This document shows positions 56,798 through 64,000 of a stretch of 64,000 bases of DNA, one piece after another; position 1 is the stretch's first letter; every line of letters begins with the position of its first letter. The translations under genes and the position numbers were made by a program. The notes under the pieces were generated by a model that was given only the letters and a program-made list of their open reading frames with translations, did no database searches and was not told where the DNA came from. The stretch is from Bacillus sp. CH30_1T (lineage in GTDB: Bacteria > Bacillota > Bacilli > Bacillales > Bacillaceae_B): contig NZ_VTUY01000014.1 in assembly GCF_008364765.1 (NCBI RefSeq), positions 1-64,000 on the forward strand. The letters are read 5' to 3'.

Positions 56798-58240
56798 ATG
56801 AATCACGTAAATAATTTTGAGCTTGGAGAAGATAAGTACAGCAGGACGAAGAAGAGGCGGTTTAGTAAAGAAGCAAATATTCAATATACGTTTGAATCAG
56901 CTAAATCGCTGGTCCAAGATACAAGTGAACTTTCTGCCATTCTAAAACATCATATCGAACACCAACGTCCAAGGCTCAATGTCTTGGACGATTATTATCT
57001 TGGAGAGAACACGACAATCTCAGCCTCCAAACGGCGCAAAGAAGATGATAAGGCGGATCACCGGGCCAAGCACAATTACGCGAAGTATGTATCTAATTTC
57101 ATGCAGGGATTTTTTGTAGGTGTGCCTGTTTCAGTCCGTCATAAGGATAAAACCACTCAAGAGAGAATTAATGAAATCAACGAGACAATCGAAGATGCAG
57201 CGCTTAATGCAGATATAGTTCTTGATTTATCTATATACGGTCGGGCATATGAACTGATACACCGGAACCAACGAGATCAAACCAAGGTATATTTATCTTC
57301 ACCATTAGAAACCTTCTTAATCTATGACACTACTATAGAGAAGAACGTTATTGCTGGGGTCAGATACTTCTCAGTTGGGTATGGAGGACAAAGAAAAATT
57401 AAAGTCATTCTATATACAGACAAGAAAATCTACACGTATTTCACTTCGAATATGGGTGACTATAATTTGACGATTGATAGTGACCTTGATCATCCGTTTG
57501 CGGAAGTCCCGATTAATGAACACAGTAACAATCGATTCCGTCAGGGGGACTTTGAGAATGTACTAGACTTGATCGATTTATATGATGCAGCACAATCTGA
57601 TACGGCAAACTATATGACTGATCTGAACGATGCAATGCTGAAGATACTCGGTAATGTCGAATTGGATGCAGTTGAGGCTAAGAAAATGAAAGAAGCGAAC
57701 ATTATCTTTCTTAAGCCAACTCAAAATGCAGATGGCAGAGAGGGTCATATTGAAGCTGATTATATCTATAAACAATACGATGTATCTGGAAGTGAAGCGT
57801 ATAAAGGAAGACTTCAAACGGATATTCATAAGTTCACAAACACACCAGATTTAAATGATGAGAATTTCAGTGGTCAACAAACCGGGGAAGCGATGAAGTA
57901 TAAACTGTTTGGTCTTGAACAAATTCGAATAAATAAGGAGCGTCTCTTCAAGAGATCCTTAAACAGACGTTATAGGCTCATCAATAATGTCATGCACTTG
58001 GCGAGTGAAGCTGGGAAAGAAGAATTTGATGGATTAACCTATAAGTTTACTCCTAACCTTCCTAAGAGCACTAAAGATGCTGTGGAGATGTTTAATGCAC
58101 TTGGAGGTGAGTTGTCCCAGGAAACGAAGCTGAAGATCATTCCAATGATTGTAGAAAACCCAGAAGAGGAAGAAAAAAAGATATCAGGTGAAAGGGCCAA
58201 ACAGAGACAATCGATGTCCTCCGAGTATATGAGGAATTGA
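56798..58240 (+). CDS. Portal protein (SPP1 gp6-like)
   Basis: The portal forms the dodecameric ring through which DNA enters the head. The 480-residue protein has the SPP1-type pattern: HHIEHQRPRLNVLDDYYLGE, NYAKYVSNFMQGFFVGVPV and SDTANYMTDLNDAMLKILGN, with the long tunnel helix in the final third. The ribosome site is GGAGGTGG. It follows the large terminase by ten bases, as in most siphophages. Confidence 0.93.
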   Translation: MNHVNNFELGEDKYSRTKKRRFSKEANIQYTFESAKSLVQDTSELSAILKHHIEHQRPRLNVLDDYYLGENTTISASKRRKEDDKADHRAKHNYAKYVSNFMQGFFVGVPVSVRHKDKTTQERINEINETIEDAALNADIVLDLSIYGRAYELIHRNQRDQTKVYLSSPLETFLIYDTTIEKNVIAGVRYFSVGYGGQRKIKVILYTDKKIYTYFTSNMGDYNLTIDSDLDHPFAEVPINEHSNNRFRQGDFENVLDLIDLYDAAQSDTANYMTDLNDAMLKILGNVELDAVEAKKMKEANIIFLKPTQNADGREGHIEADYIYKQYDVSGSEAYKGRLQTDIHKFTNTPDLNDENFSGQQTGEAMKYKLFGLEQIRINKERLFKRSLNRRYRLINNVMHLASEAGKEEFDGLTYKFTPNLPKSTKDAVEMFNALGGELSQETKLKIIPMIVENPEEEEKKISGERAKQRQSMSSEYMRN

Positions 58241-58250
58241 GGTGTGGTAG

Positions 58251-59201
58251 ATGGCTGATGAAGAATCCTACTGGATAAAGCGTGAAAGAGACAATATCAA
58301 GCGTGAGCAAATGAATGATGAAATAGTATCAAGAAAATTAAAAGAGATAATTGATCATGCTCTTCGCGAGGTAGAAAAAGAAATCAATGCTTTTTATTCC
58401 CGGTATGCAGAAAAAAATACGATAACGTTAGCTGAAGCTAGAAAACGTGTATCTGAGTTTGATGTTCAATCATTTGAAAGAACAGCAGCACGATATGTGA
58501 GGGAGAAGGACTTCTCTCCGAAAGCGAATAAGGAGCTCTACACATATAACACTAAAATGAGAGTTAACCGCCAGGAGCTTCTCATGATGTATTTAAATGC
58601 ACATATAGTGTCTATGGCCAATGAACAAGAAAGGACCTTCCAAGAGTATTTGGAACAGGCAGGAATATCTGAAGTGTTAAGGCAAGCCGGGATCTTAGGA
58701 GTCAACATGGCAATCACCACTCCTACTCTTAAATCAATTGTTGGAGCCTCGTTTTACGGAGCCAAGTGGTCTTCAAGGATATGGGGAGATATGAAAGCCC
58801 TCAGAGTAGAATTGGAGGGTATTATCAATAGTGCAATCGTTCGTGGGGTACATCCTAGTAAGTATATAAGGAAAATTCGAGAGCGATTTGAAGTCAGTTC
58901 ATTTGAAGCAAAAAGGTTATTAATCACTGAAACTGCCAGAGTCCAGGTGGAAGCACAAAAGTTATCGTATCAGGCTGTTTCTAATGATGAAGAAGCGGAA
59001 TATGAATATGTTGCCGTAATGGATGGGAAGACCACAAAGAGATGTGAACTTTTGAATAAGAAAAAATTCAAAGTGAAGGAAATGAAGCCAGGAATCAACG
59101 CTCCTCCCATGCATCCTTTTTGTAGGAGTTCAACGGCACTGGTTTTGGGAGACTGGAGAAAGTATTTTTTTGTGAGTACGAAAGAGAAATATACCTTATA
59201 A
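58251..59201 (+). CDS. Minor head protein, MuF/SPP1 gp7-type
   Basis: The 316-residue protein ends in the MuF-like domain: ETARVQVEAQKLSYQAVSND, then VMDGKTTKRCELLNKKKF and INAPPMHPFCRSSTALVLGD. Such proteins sit with the portal in the head interior and may be ejected with DNA. The N-terminal half is coiled. The ATG follows GAGGTG. Some MuF proteins carry toxin domains at the C-terminus; this one does not. Confidence 0.9.
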   Translation: MADEESYWIKRERDNIKREQMNDEIVSRKLKEIIDHALREVEKEINAFYSRYAEKNTITLAEARKRVSEFDVQSFERTAARYVREKDFSPKANKELYTYNTKMRVNRQELLMMYLNAHIVSMANEQERTFQEYLEQAGISEVLRQAGILGVNMAITTPTLKSIVGASFYGAKWSSRIWGDMKALRVELEGIINSAIVRGVHPSKYIRKIRERFEVSSFEAKRLLITETARVQVEAQKLSYQAVSNDEEAEYEYVAVMDGKTTKRCELLNKKKFKVKEMKPGINAPPMHPFCRSSTALVLGDWRKYFFVSTKEKYTL

Positions 59202-59334
59202 GAATTTGTTCGAGCGCGTCTTTGAGCACCAGACGTTATAAACAGGCTTATTTGTTTTGTTAATAAACGTGTGAGGACGTTAATAATGGGCATCTGCGTG
59301 TTGTTGCGTGTTCATGGGTTAGGAGGAAATAAAC

Positions 59335-59982
59335 TTGATCAACCCAATAAATGTGTATAATCCAGCAGCCTTTAAGAAGCAGTTTGAACCTTTAAAACTA
59401 GATCTGCAGTATTTTGCTGAGCCGAATGAACCGCCGGCAGATCCACCGAATCCCGATGATCCACCAAAGGATCCACCGGAAAAAATTGAGCTATCGTCAG
59501 AAGAACTTCAAAAAAAGATTGAAGCTGAGTCAGATCGTAAGCTTGCAAAAGCCCTTGAGAAGAAGCAAAAGGAATGGGAGTCTCAGCTTGATCAAAGAAT
59601 TGCTGATGCTAAAAAAGATGCAGAACAATACGCAAAAATGACTCAGAAAGAAAGAGAAGATGCTGAGTACAAGAAGCGCCTAGAAGCACTTGATAAGCGA
59701 GAGCGTGAATTAAATACTAAGCAGCTTCGTTCTGAAGTAGAAACAGACTTGAAAAATGAGGGACTGCCGGCAGCTTTTGCTGATTCTCTTATCAAGCTTG
59801 AAGACAACGAGAAAATTAAGGAAGCAGTGACCAGTATCAAAAAGGAATTCGATGCTGCAGTTAATAACGTGGTAAAGGAAAAGCTTCGGCAGGATCCACC
59901 TGAAACGGGCGGTTCTAAACTAAACATCAGTAGCCATACAACAAAAGCAGAAATGGCAAGGAAGAATAGAATCATTAAATAA
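59335..59982 (+). CDS. Head scaffolding protein (DUF4355 type)
   Basis: The 215-residue protein is acidic and coiled-coil (residues 55-175), with a proline-rich start (PNEPPADPPNPDDPPKDPPE) and a C-terminal helix, the layout of scaffolds that guide capsid assembly. Near the N-terminus it has LKLDLQYFA, which is also the start of the capsid protein. TTG is the start behind TTAGGAGG. The 133-base gap before it has no gene. Confidence 0.85.
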   Translation: MINPINVYNPAAFKKQFEPLKLDLQYFAEPNEPPADPPNPDDPPKDPPEKIELSSEELQKKIEAESDRKLAKALEKKQKEWESQLDQRIADAKKDAEQYAKMTQKEREDAEYKKRLEALDKRERELNTKQLRSEVETDLKNEGLPAAFADSLIKLEDNEKIKEAVTSIKKEFDAAVNNVVKEKLRQDPPETGGSKLNISSHTTKAEMARKNRIIK

Positions 59983-59997
59983 GAGGAGAGAAATCAT

Positions 59998-60936
59998 ATG
60001 GGAACAAATCTATTAAAACTTGATCTACAGTACTTTGCGCAAACATTTAGCCCAGATAACGTAATGGTTCACGAAGCGAAAGATGGTACGATCCCGGATA
60101 AGTACAACACAATGATCTTGAATGATGTAATGGAAAATTCCAAGATCATGCAGCTTGGTATTTACGAGGAAATGACGGATAAAGAAAAGACATTCGAATA
60201 CTTTGCCGAAGGACCTGGGGCTTACTGGGTAGGTGAGACTGAGAAGATTCAAACTTCAAAACCAACTTTGCTGCAAGTTAAGATGACGGCCAAGAAGCTG
60301 GCTGTCATTCTACCAGTTTCCCGAGAGTATCTACAGTATAGGGTTTCGAATTTCTTTGAATTGATGCGTCCGAAGATTGCAGAGGCATTCTACAAAAAGT
60401 TTGATGAAGCAGGAATTCTGAATGTAGCTAACCCATTCACTCAATCGATTGAACAATCAGTAACAGCTGCAGAAAATATAGTTTATGACGGGATCACTTA
60501 CGACAATATCCTGGCTGTAGAAGATGAGCTTTTCGAGAATGATGTAGAGCCAAACGCATGGATTTCAAAAGTGCAAAATCATACTGCCTTACGCAATGCT
60601 CAAAAAGCTGAAAATGGAACATTACAATCATTGTATGATCGTTCAAATAATACTATTGATGGGTTGCCAGCAGTGGATTTAAAAACTGCAAATCTTGCAA
60701 AAGGAACCCTTTACGCTGGTGATTTTGATCAATTGCGTTATGGTATTCCTTTTAATATTGATTATGCAATTTCAGAGGAAGCACAACTGTCTACTATTAC
60801 AAATGCAGACGGGTCACCTATAAACTTGTTTGAGCAGGAAATGGTTGCTCTTCGTGCCACTATGGATGTAGGTTTAATGATCATTAAAGATGAAGCTTTC
60901 GCTAAGTTAACGCCTGACGCTCCGCCGGTAGGATAA
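59998..60936 (+). CDS. Major capsid protein
   Basis: The 312-residue protein has the HK97-type order: an N-terminal arm after LLKLDLQYFAQ, a spine/E-loop stretch (ISAGPGAYWVGETEKIQ-like around residues 70-90), LAVILPVSREYLQYRVSNFF and a P-domain with GDFDQLRYGIPFNIDY. It follows the scaffold by 15 bases behind AGGAGAG. The start resembles capsids of many Firmicutes siphophages. Confidence 0.9.
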   Translation: MGTNLLKLDLQYFAQTFSPDNVMVHEAKDGTIPDKYNTMILNDVMENSKIMQLGIYEEMTDKEKTFEYFAEGPGAYWVGETEKIQTSKPTLLQVKMTAKKLAVILPVSREYLQYRVSNFFELMRPKIAEAFYKKFDEAGILNVANPFTQSIEQSVTAAENIVYDGITYDNILAVEDELFENDVEPNAWISKVQNHTALRNAQKAENGTLQSLYDRSNNTIDGLPAVDLKTANLAKGTLYAGDFDQLRYGIPFNIDYAISEEAQLSTITNADGSPINLFEQEMVALRATMDVGLMIIKDEAFAKLTPDAPPVG

Positions 60937-60964
60937 ATAATATAAATGTTAGGAGGAATTTTAA

Positions 60965-61285
60965 TTGAAATATACTGTATTACGTTCTTTTACGGATAAG
61001 TACACACAGAAAGCATACTACAAAGGGAATTCTTATCCAGGTGAAAAAGTGTCTAAGGAACGATTAGAGGAGCTCGCAACTAAGAACAATACGCAAAAGA
61101 AAGTGTTGATTGAGGTAGTGGGATCTTCTAACAAAGCAGATGGAGGAAATCCCTATGGCGAGCCAGCGGATCAAGATGGTCAAGACGGAGAATTCCCAAA
61201 GCATACAGGCGGTCCTTGGTATGTATTGTCTAACGGAGTAAAGATTCAAGGTAAGAAGAAGCTTTTGCTGCAGAAGCAGAATTGA
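60965..61285 (+). CDS. Hypothetical head protein after the capsid gene
   Basis: The 106-residue protein (LRSFTDKYTQKAYYKGNSYP, later GGPWYVLSNGVKIQGKKKLL) begins with TTG behind TTAGGAGGA. Small proteins with a GG-x-WYxLSNG end occur in this position in Firmicutes phages and may be head decoration or connector-associated. The middle is Gly/Asp-rich and probably flexible. Confidence 0.65.
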   Translation: MKYTVLRSFTDKYTQKAYYKGNSYPGEKVSKERLEELATKNNTQKKVLIEVVGSSNKADGGNPYGEPADQDGQDGEFPKHTGGPWYVLSNGVKIQGKKKLLLQKQN

Positions 61286-61294
61286 AGTGATAGG

Positions 61295-61627
61295 ATGCCT
61301 ATAAAAGATAATGTGAAAATCATTGTAGGAATTCAAGACGATCTGCAGGACAGTCAAATTGATAGACTTATCACAAATGTGGAAGCTAGATTAAAAGTTT
61401 GGTTAAAACAAAATGCTGACCTGACAGGGATCCCGGAAGAGTTAATGTTCATTGTTGAGGAGCTGGTGGTGAACCGGTATAACAAAATCGGTAGTGAAGG
61501 GATGAAGTCAGAATCCATCGAAGGCAGGTCTGTTACATTTACAGAAGACGATTTTAAGCCCTATCATTCCATCTTAGAAACGTATATTCCTAAAACAGAG
61601 ACTTCAGGAAAGGTAATGTTTTTTTGA
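61295..61627 (+). CDS. Head-tail connector protein (adaptor)
   Basis: The 110-residue, mostly helical protein (IIVGIQDDLQDSQIDRLITN, then ELMFIVEELVVNRYNKIGSE) matches the gp6/gp15-type adaptors that bind the portal. It starts at ATG with GTGATAGG upstream and overlaps the next gene. Confidence 0.8.
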   Translation: MPIKDNVKIIVGIQDDLQDSQIDRLITNVEARLKVWLKQNADLTGIPEELMFIVEELVVNRYNKIGSEGMKSESIEGRSVTFTEDDFKPYHSILETYIPKTETSGKVMFF

Positions 61628-61938
61628 TGAGGTACTCCAATCGGATCACACTCCATAAAGTTATAGGCAGGGCATATGATCCTTCTGTCGGTAAGACAGT
61701 TGTTAGGGTGGATGATGGTGTCACACTTCCCTGCGACACGTCCCCTATCAGCTTGGAAAGAGTGAAGGTGTTATTCGGTTCCTTAGACAAGCAAATCACC
61801 ACAGTTAGACTACAGCGACCATATAGACTCAAAGTAGATAAAGCTGTCATCAACGGAAAAAAATATAACGTTCTCCGACATGTTCCATACAGGTCTGAGA
61901 GCGTTTTGTTTTTGGAGGGGGGGAGCGAGTGGACTTAG
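61627..61938 (+). CDS. Head closure protein
   Basis: The 103-residue beta-rich protein (RYSNRITLHKVIGRAYDPSV, later RLQRPYRLKVDKAVINGKKY) fits the stopper or closure proteins of siphophages (SPP1 gp16 role). The ATG at 61627 shares a base with the previous stop; TTG at 61624 is an alternative. It overlaps the following gene by ten bases. Confidence 0.72.
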   Translation: MRYSNRITLHKVIGRAYDPSVGKTVVRVDDGVTLPCDTSPISLERVKVLFGSLDKQITTVRLQRPYRLKVDKAVINGKKYNVLRHVPYRSESVLFLEGGSEWT

Positions 61939-62270
61939 ATGGACTGGATGCCCTGCTTGCAAAGCTTGACCGAATGGATAGGGAGATTGAAGATGATGCA
62001 GGGAAAATTGTAAAAAATAACACCATTGAAATGACAGAAAAGGTTGTTAAGAATGCGGAGTTCACACAGGGGTATCAAACGGGCTACACCAAAAGGAATA
62101 TTGAAACTAGGATGGTAAGAAAACTTGTCGGTAAGACCGTCAGTAAATCAGAACACTCTGGTTATCTTGAATTCGGAACGCGCTTCATGGATGCACAACC
62201 ATTTATATTTCCTGGATTCTACAGTCAGAAAAAGCAGTTTCTCGATGACCTAAATAGACTTGTAAAGTAG
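61929..62270 (+). CDS. HK97 gp10-like tail completion protein
   Basis: The 113-residue protein has the gp10 pattern: an N-terminal helix (GLDALLAKLDRMDREIEDDA), VKNAEFTQGYQTGYTKRNIE and EHSGYLEFGTRFMDAQPFIF. It takes part in joining tail to head. GTG is the start behind GGAGGGGGG. Confidence 0.88.
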   Translation: MDLDGLDALLAKLDRMDREIEDDAGKIVKNNTIEMTEKVVKNAEFTQGYQTGYTKRNIETRMVRKLVGKTVSKSEHSGYLEFGTRFMDAQPFIFPGFYSQKKQFLDDLNRLVK

Positions 62271-62278
62271 GTGAGTAG

Positions 62279-62668
62279 ATGAAGTCACCAAAGATCCAAC
62301 TGTTCAATGCAGTATTCAATAAATCTCTTTCTCTGGAATATGACACATATGATTATCTTCCAGGAAAAGACGAGGAAGTCTCATATCCATTTGTGTATGT
62401 AGCCGGATCGATAGGTTCTGATGTAATCAACAATAAAGAAGTAATAACCGGTAATATATCGCAAACCATTCATGTTTGGGAGATGGCAAATAACCGAGCG
62501 CATTTTGCTGAAATGATCTATAATCTCGAAATGGCATTGCGAAGGCTAACGAAACTTGATAATTACTACGTGAGACTGGTTTCACTTGATTCAAATGAAA
62601 TATTTGATAATACAACGACTGACAATCTGCTGCATGGAGTTATCCAGGCAGAATACAGAATTACCTAA
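62279..62668 (+). CDS. Tail terminator protein
   Basis: The 129-residue protein (VFNKSLSLEYDTYDYLPGKD, later NISQTIHVWEMANNRAHFAE) resembles the gp17/tail-terminator proteins which cap the finished tail tube. It precedes the major tail gene as in TP901-1 and SPP1 maps. Confidence 0.75.
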   Translation: MKSPKIQLFNAVFNKSLSLEYDTYDYLPGKDEEVSYPFVYVAGSIGSDVINNKEVITGNISQTIHVWEMANNRAHFAEMIYNLEMALRRLTKLDNYYVRLVSLDSNEIFDNTTTDNLLHGVIQAEYRIT

Positions 62669-62683
62669 TAAGGAGGGAGAAGC

Positions 62684-63229
62684 ATGGGCAACATTGCAAA
62701 AGGAGTACACAAGGTGCTCTATTTTCGAAAACTCGGTGAGGCTGCAGAAGGAGCAAAGCTTGTCTTTCAAACCGAGCACTCAAAGTCATATTCCCGTGAT
62801 CGTGAATCAACAGTCACGAAGGATGGCAGCGTTTCAGGTTCTGGAGCACTTGAGGATGAGATAAGTATCTCAGCACTTCAGGCAGAAACGGACCCAACAT
62901 TTACAATGCTCAGTGATTCCATTGTCGATGACTACCCTGTAGAGATGTGGGAAGTAGACTTAGCCGATAGAGAAGAAACAGGGACCGAGCCTGATACGAT
63001 TACTACCTTTGCTGCAGAATATCGACAGGGTTATATAACTGAATGGGAGACTACGAATCCATCAGAAGACGATCCTGAGGTGAGTGGGACCTTTGTAACT
63101 CAATTTAAACGGCAAAAGGGAAGAGTGACACTGCCTTCAAATGATATCGAAACATTAGGTTATGTATTTCATGACGTTTTAGCAACGGATCCAGCCGACG
63201 ACGGACTTGGAACACCACCAGAAGCATAA
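62684..63229 (+). CDS. Major tail protein (TP901-1 type)
   Basis: The 181-residue protein forms the tube of a non-contractile tail. TP901-1-type features are ERDRESTVTKDGSVSGSGAL-like (about residues 38-60), DEISISALQAETDPTFTML, and the late WETTNPSEDDPEVSGTFVTQ block. AAGGAGGGAG precedes the ATG. A terminator-like hairpin follows, as expected for a highly expressed structural gene. Confidence 0.88.
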   Translation: MGNIAKGVHKVLYFRKLGEAAEGAKLVFQTEHSKSYSRDRESTVTKDGSVSGSGALEDEISISALQAETDPTFTMLSDSIVDDYPVEMWEVDLADREETGTEPDTITTFAAEYRQGYITEWETTNPSEDDPEVSGTFVTQFKRQKGRVTLPSNDIETLGYVFHDVLATDPADDGLGTPPEA

Positions 63230-63238
63230 TGGGAATTC

Positions 63239-63262
63239 GGAGGGGGCTAACCCCTCTTTTAA
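63239..63262 (+). terminator. Attenuating hairpin after the major tail gene
   Basis: GGAGGGG pairs with CCCCTC across GCTAA and is followed by TTTT and AT-rich sequence. It lies within the late operon, so it must be leaky. Confidence 0.55.
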
Positions 63263-63289
63263 TTTTGATTTTTTTAGGAGGAAAATACT

Positions 63290-63670
63290 TTGCATATTAA
63301 CTTTAACGGTAGAGATATTGAACTTTCATTTGGACTTCGAACCCTTACGACAATTGACCGATCATTGGGTTTAGAGGTGGAGAGTGTGAGCCTGGGTCAA
63401 GGATTAGAAACAATGTTGGTTCCAGGTCTTCAATCAGGTAATGTCATTTGTCTTTATAAACTGATTCAAGCAGCAACTGCTCATGACAAGAAAAAGCCTA
63501 CTACTGACGAGGACTTTGAAGCGATCTTGAATGATATTGCGGACAATGAAGGATTAGATGAATTTGCTCAACGGGTCATGTACGAACTGGGAAAGCAACC
63601 TATGACCCGAAAGCTGGTTCCAGAAAAGTATCAAGTGGTGAAAAAAGCGAGCAAAACGACAGAGGGCTAA
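63290..63670 (+). CDS. Tail assembly chaperone (gpG-like)
   Basis: The 126-residue protein starts with TTG behind TTAGGAGGAAAA (MHINFNGRDIELSFGLRTLT, later DNEGLDEFAQRVMYELGKQP). Tail chaperones coat the tape-measure protein during assembly. As in lambda G/GT, the gene is followed by a reading frame without a good start, at -1, that would extend it. The tape-measure gene should lie beyond the window. Confidence 0.82.
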   Translation: MHINFNGRDIELSFGLRTLTTIDRSLGLEVESVSLGQGLETMLVPGLQSGNVICLYKLIQAATAHDKKKPTTDEDFEAILNDIADNEGLDEFAQRVMYELGKQPMTRKLVPEKYQVVKKASKTTEG

Positions 63671-64000
63671 CCTATAACGAAGTAGTTATATATGCACTTC
63701 GAAAACTTGATATAGGGCGCTTAGTTGATGTCGAAGAAATGACATTAAGTGAGTTCCATTTTAAAAGGTATGCCCAAGAGTATAAAGAAATAGATGAGGA
63801 ATACAAACTGCATAAACTTGCTTTTCTCATTCGGAACGCTGAAGCGAAAGTCAATAAAGGGACCGAGAAGAAACCAAAAGAAGAATACGCATTCAAAGAT
63901 TTCAATGACTTTTTTGACTATGAGGAAGCATTAAAAACTGTTGATCAAGGATTTATTGTACAAAGTACCAATAAACCTATTAAAAAATTATCCCCTGCAC
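63641..64000 (+). CDS. Probable -1 frameshift extension of the tail chaperone (gpGT-like, runs off right edge)
   Basis: In the -1 frame the sequence stays open from well before the stop at 63668 to the window end and encodes TYNEVVIYALRKLDIGRLVD, then EEMTLSEFHFKRYAQEYKEI and more. No start with a ribosome site exists near its beginning; the first ATG is at 63740. The A-run GTG-AAA-AAA-GCG at 63641-63646 is the likely slip site. The protein is charged and helical like the T part of lambda GT. Confidence 0.6.

Overview
The window is from a spore-forming Bacillaceae chromosome (Bacillus or a near relative). Gene content and order from about 0.4 to 32 kb follow the Bacillus subtilis yqgE-pbpA-pst-yqgN-rpmG-gluP-yqgQ-glcK-yqgS-yqgT-yqgU-yqgV-yqgW-yqgX-yqgY-mgsR-comGA block almost gene for gene. 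Strong AGGAGG-type ribosome sites, frequent TTG/GTG starts, Pho and LexA-type boxes and a GerA-family germination protein agree with this. The left edge holds the 5' part of an IS1182-like transposase.

Chromosomal part (1 to about 32.2 kb). A transporter (yqgE-like) and the class B penicillin-binding protein PbpA precede a Pho-regulated phosphate operon, pstS-pstC-pstA-pstB-phoU, with a clear four-repeat PhoP box. Next is an accessory polysaccharide operon: a DUF4912 protein, a fusion of a degenerate GH57-like domain to a GT4 glycosyltransferase, a sugar-phosphate nucleotidyltransferase with an odd C-terminal piece, and an unknown protein. Housekeeping genes follow: ribosomal protein L33, 5-formyl-THF cyclo-ligase, rhomboid protease GluP, glucokinase, an LTA-synthase-family enzyme, a LysM peptidase, a HxlR-type regulator, an MBL hydrolase, the Spx-family regulator MgsR, tRNA-Gln and a cupin. 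Two families of non-coding GC-rich repeats are interspersed (16.2-16.6 kb; 25.6 and 30.4 kb in opposite orientation).

Prophage part (about 32.2 kb to beyond 64 kb). comGA, encoding the competence traffic ATPase, is cut after its Walker B and His-box region and continues into foreign sequence. A large serine integrase lies just inside, pointing at the junction, so the prophage has integrated into comGA; only the left end is in view. The left arm is cargo and lysogeny control: an ImmA/IrrE protease under a LexA box, a full methyl-accepting chemotaxis receptor, a small XRE regulator, a remnant copy of the immA 5' end, a membrane protein, a lone PD-(D/E)XK nuclease, a two-gene operon of an NA37-like protein and a large membrane-anchored protein (possible defence module), a lipoprotein nuclease and a CheX-like protein. 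The switch is at 45.0-45.2 kb: a CI-like repressor and a Cro-like gene around TTACC-N5-GGTAA operators.

Rightward early genes resemble the PBSX/skin set (YqaI, YqaJ-type exonuclease, RecT, DnaD-type initiator with iterons, RusA, XtrA, Xpf-like late sigma factor). They are interrupted by a reversed three-gene cassette with its own promoter and terminator, and carry a RelA/SpoT alarmone synthetase and a DNA methyltransferase. Late genes give a siphophage: small and large terminase, SPP1-type portal, MuF-type head protein, scaffold, capsid, four connector/completion proteins, TP901-1-type major tail protein, and a tail chaperone with a probable -1 frameshift extension running off the right edge.
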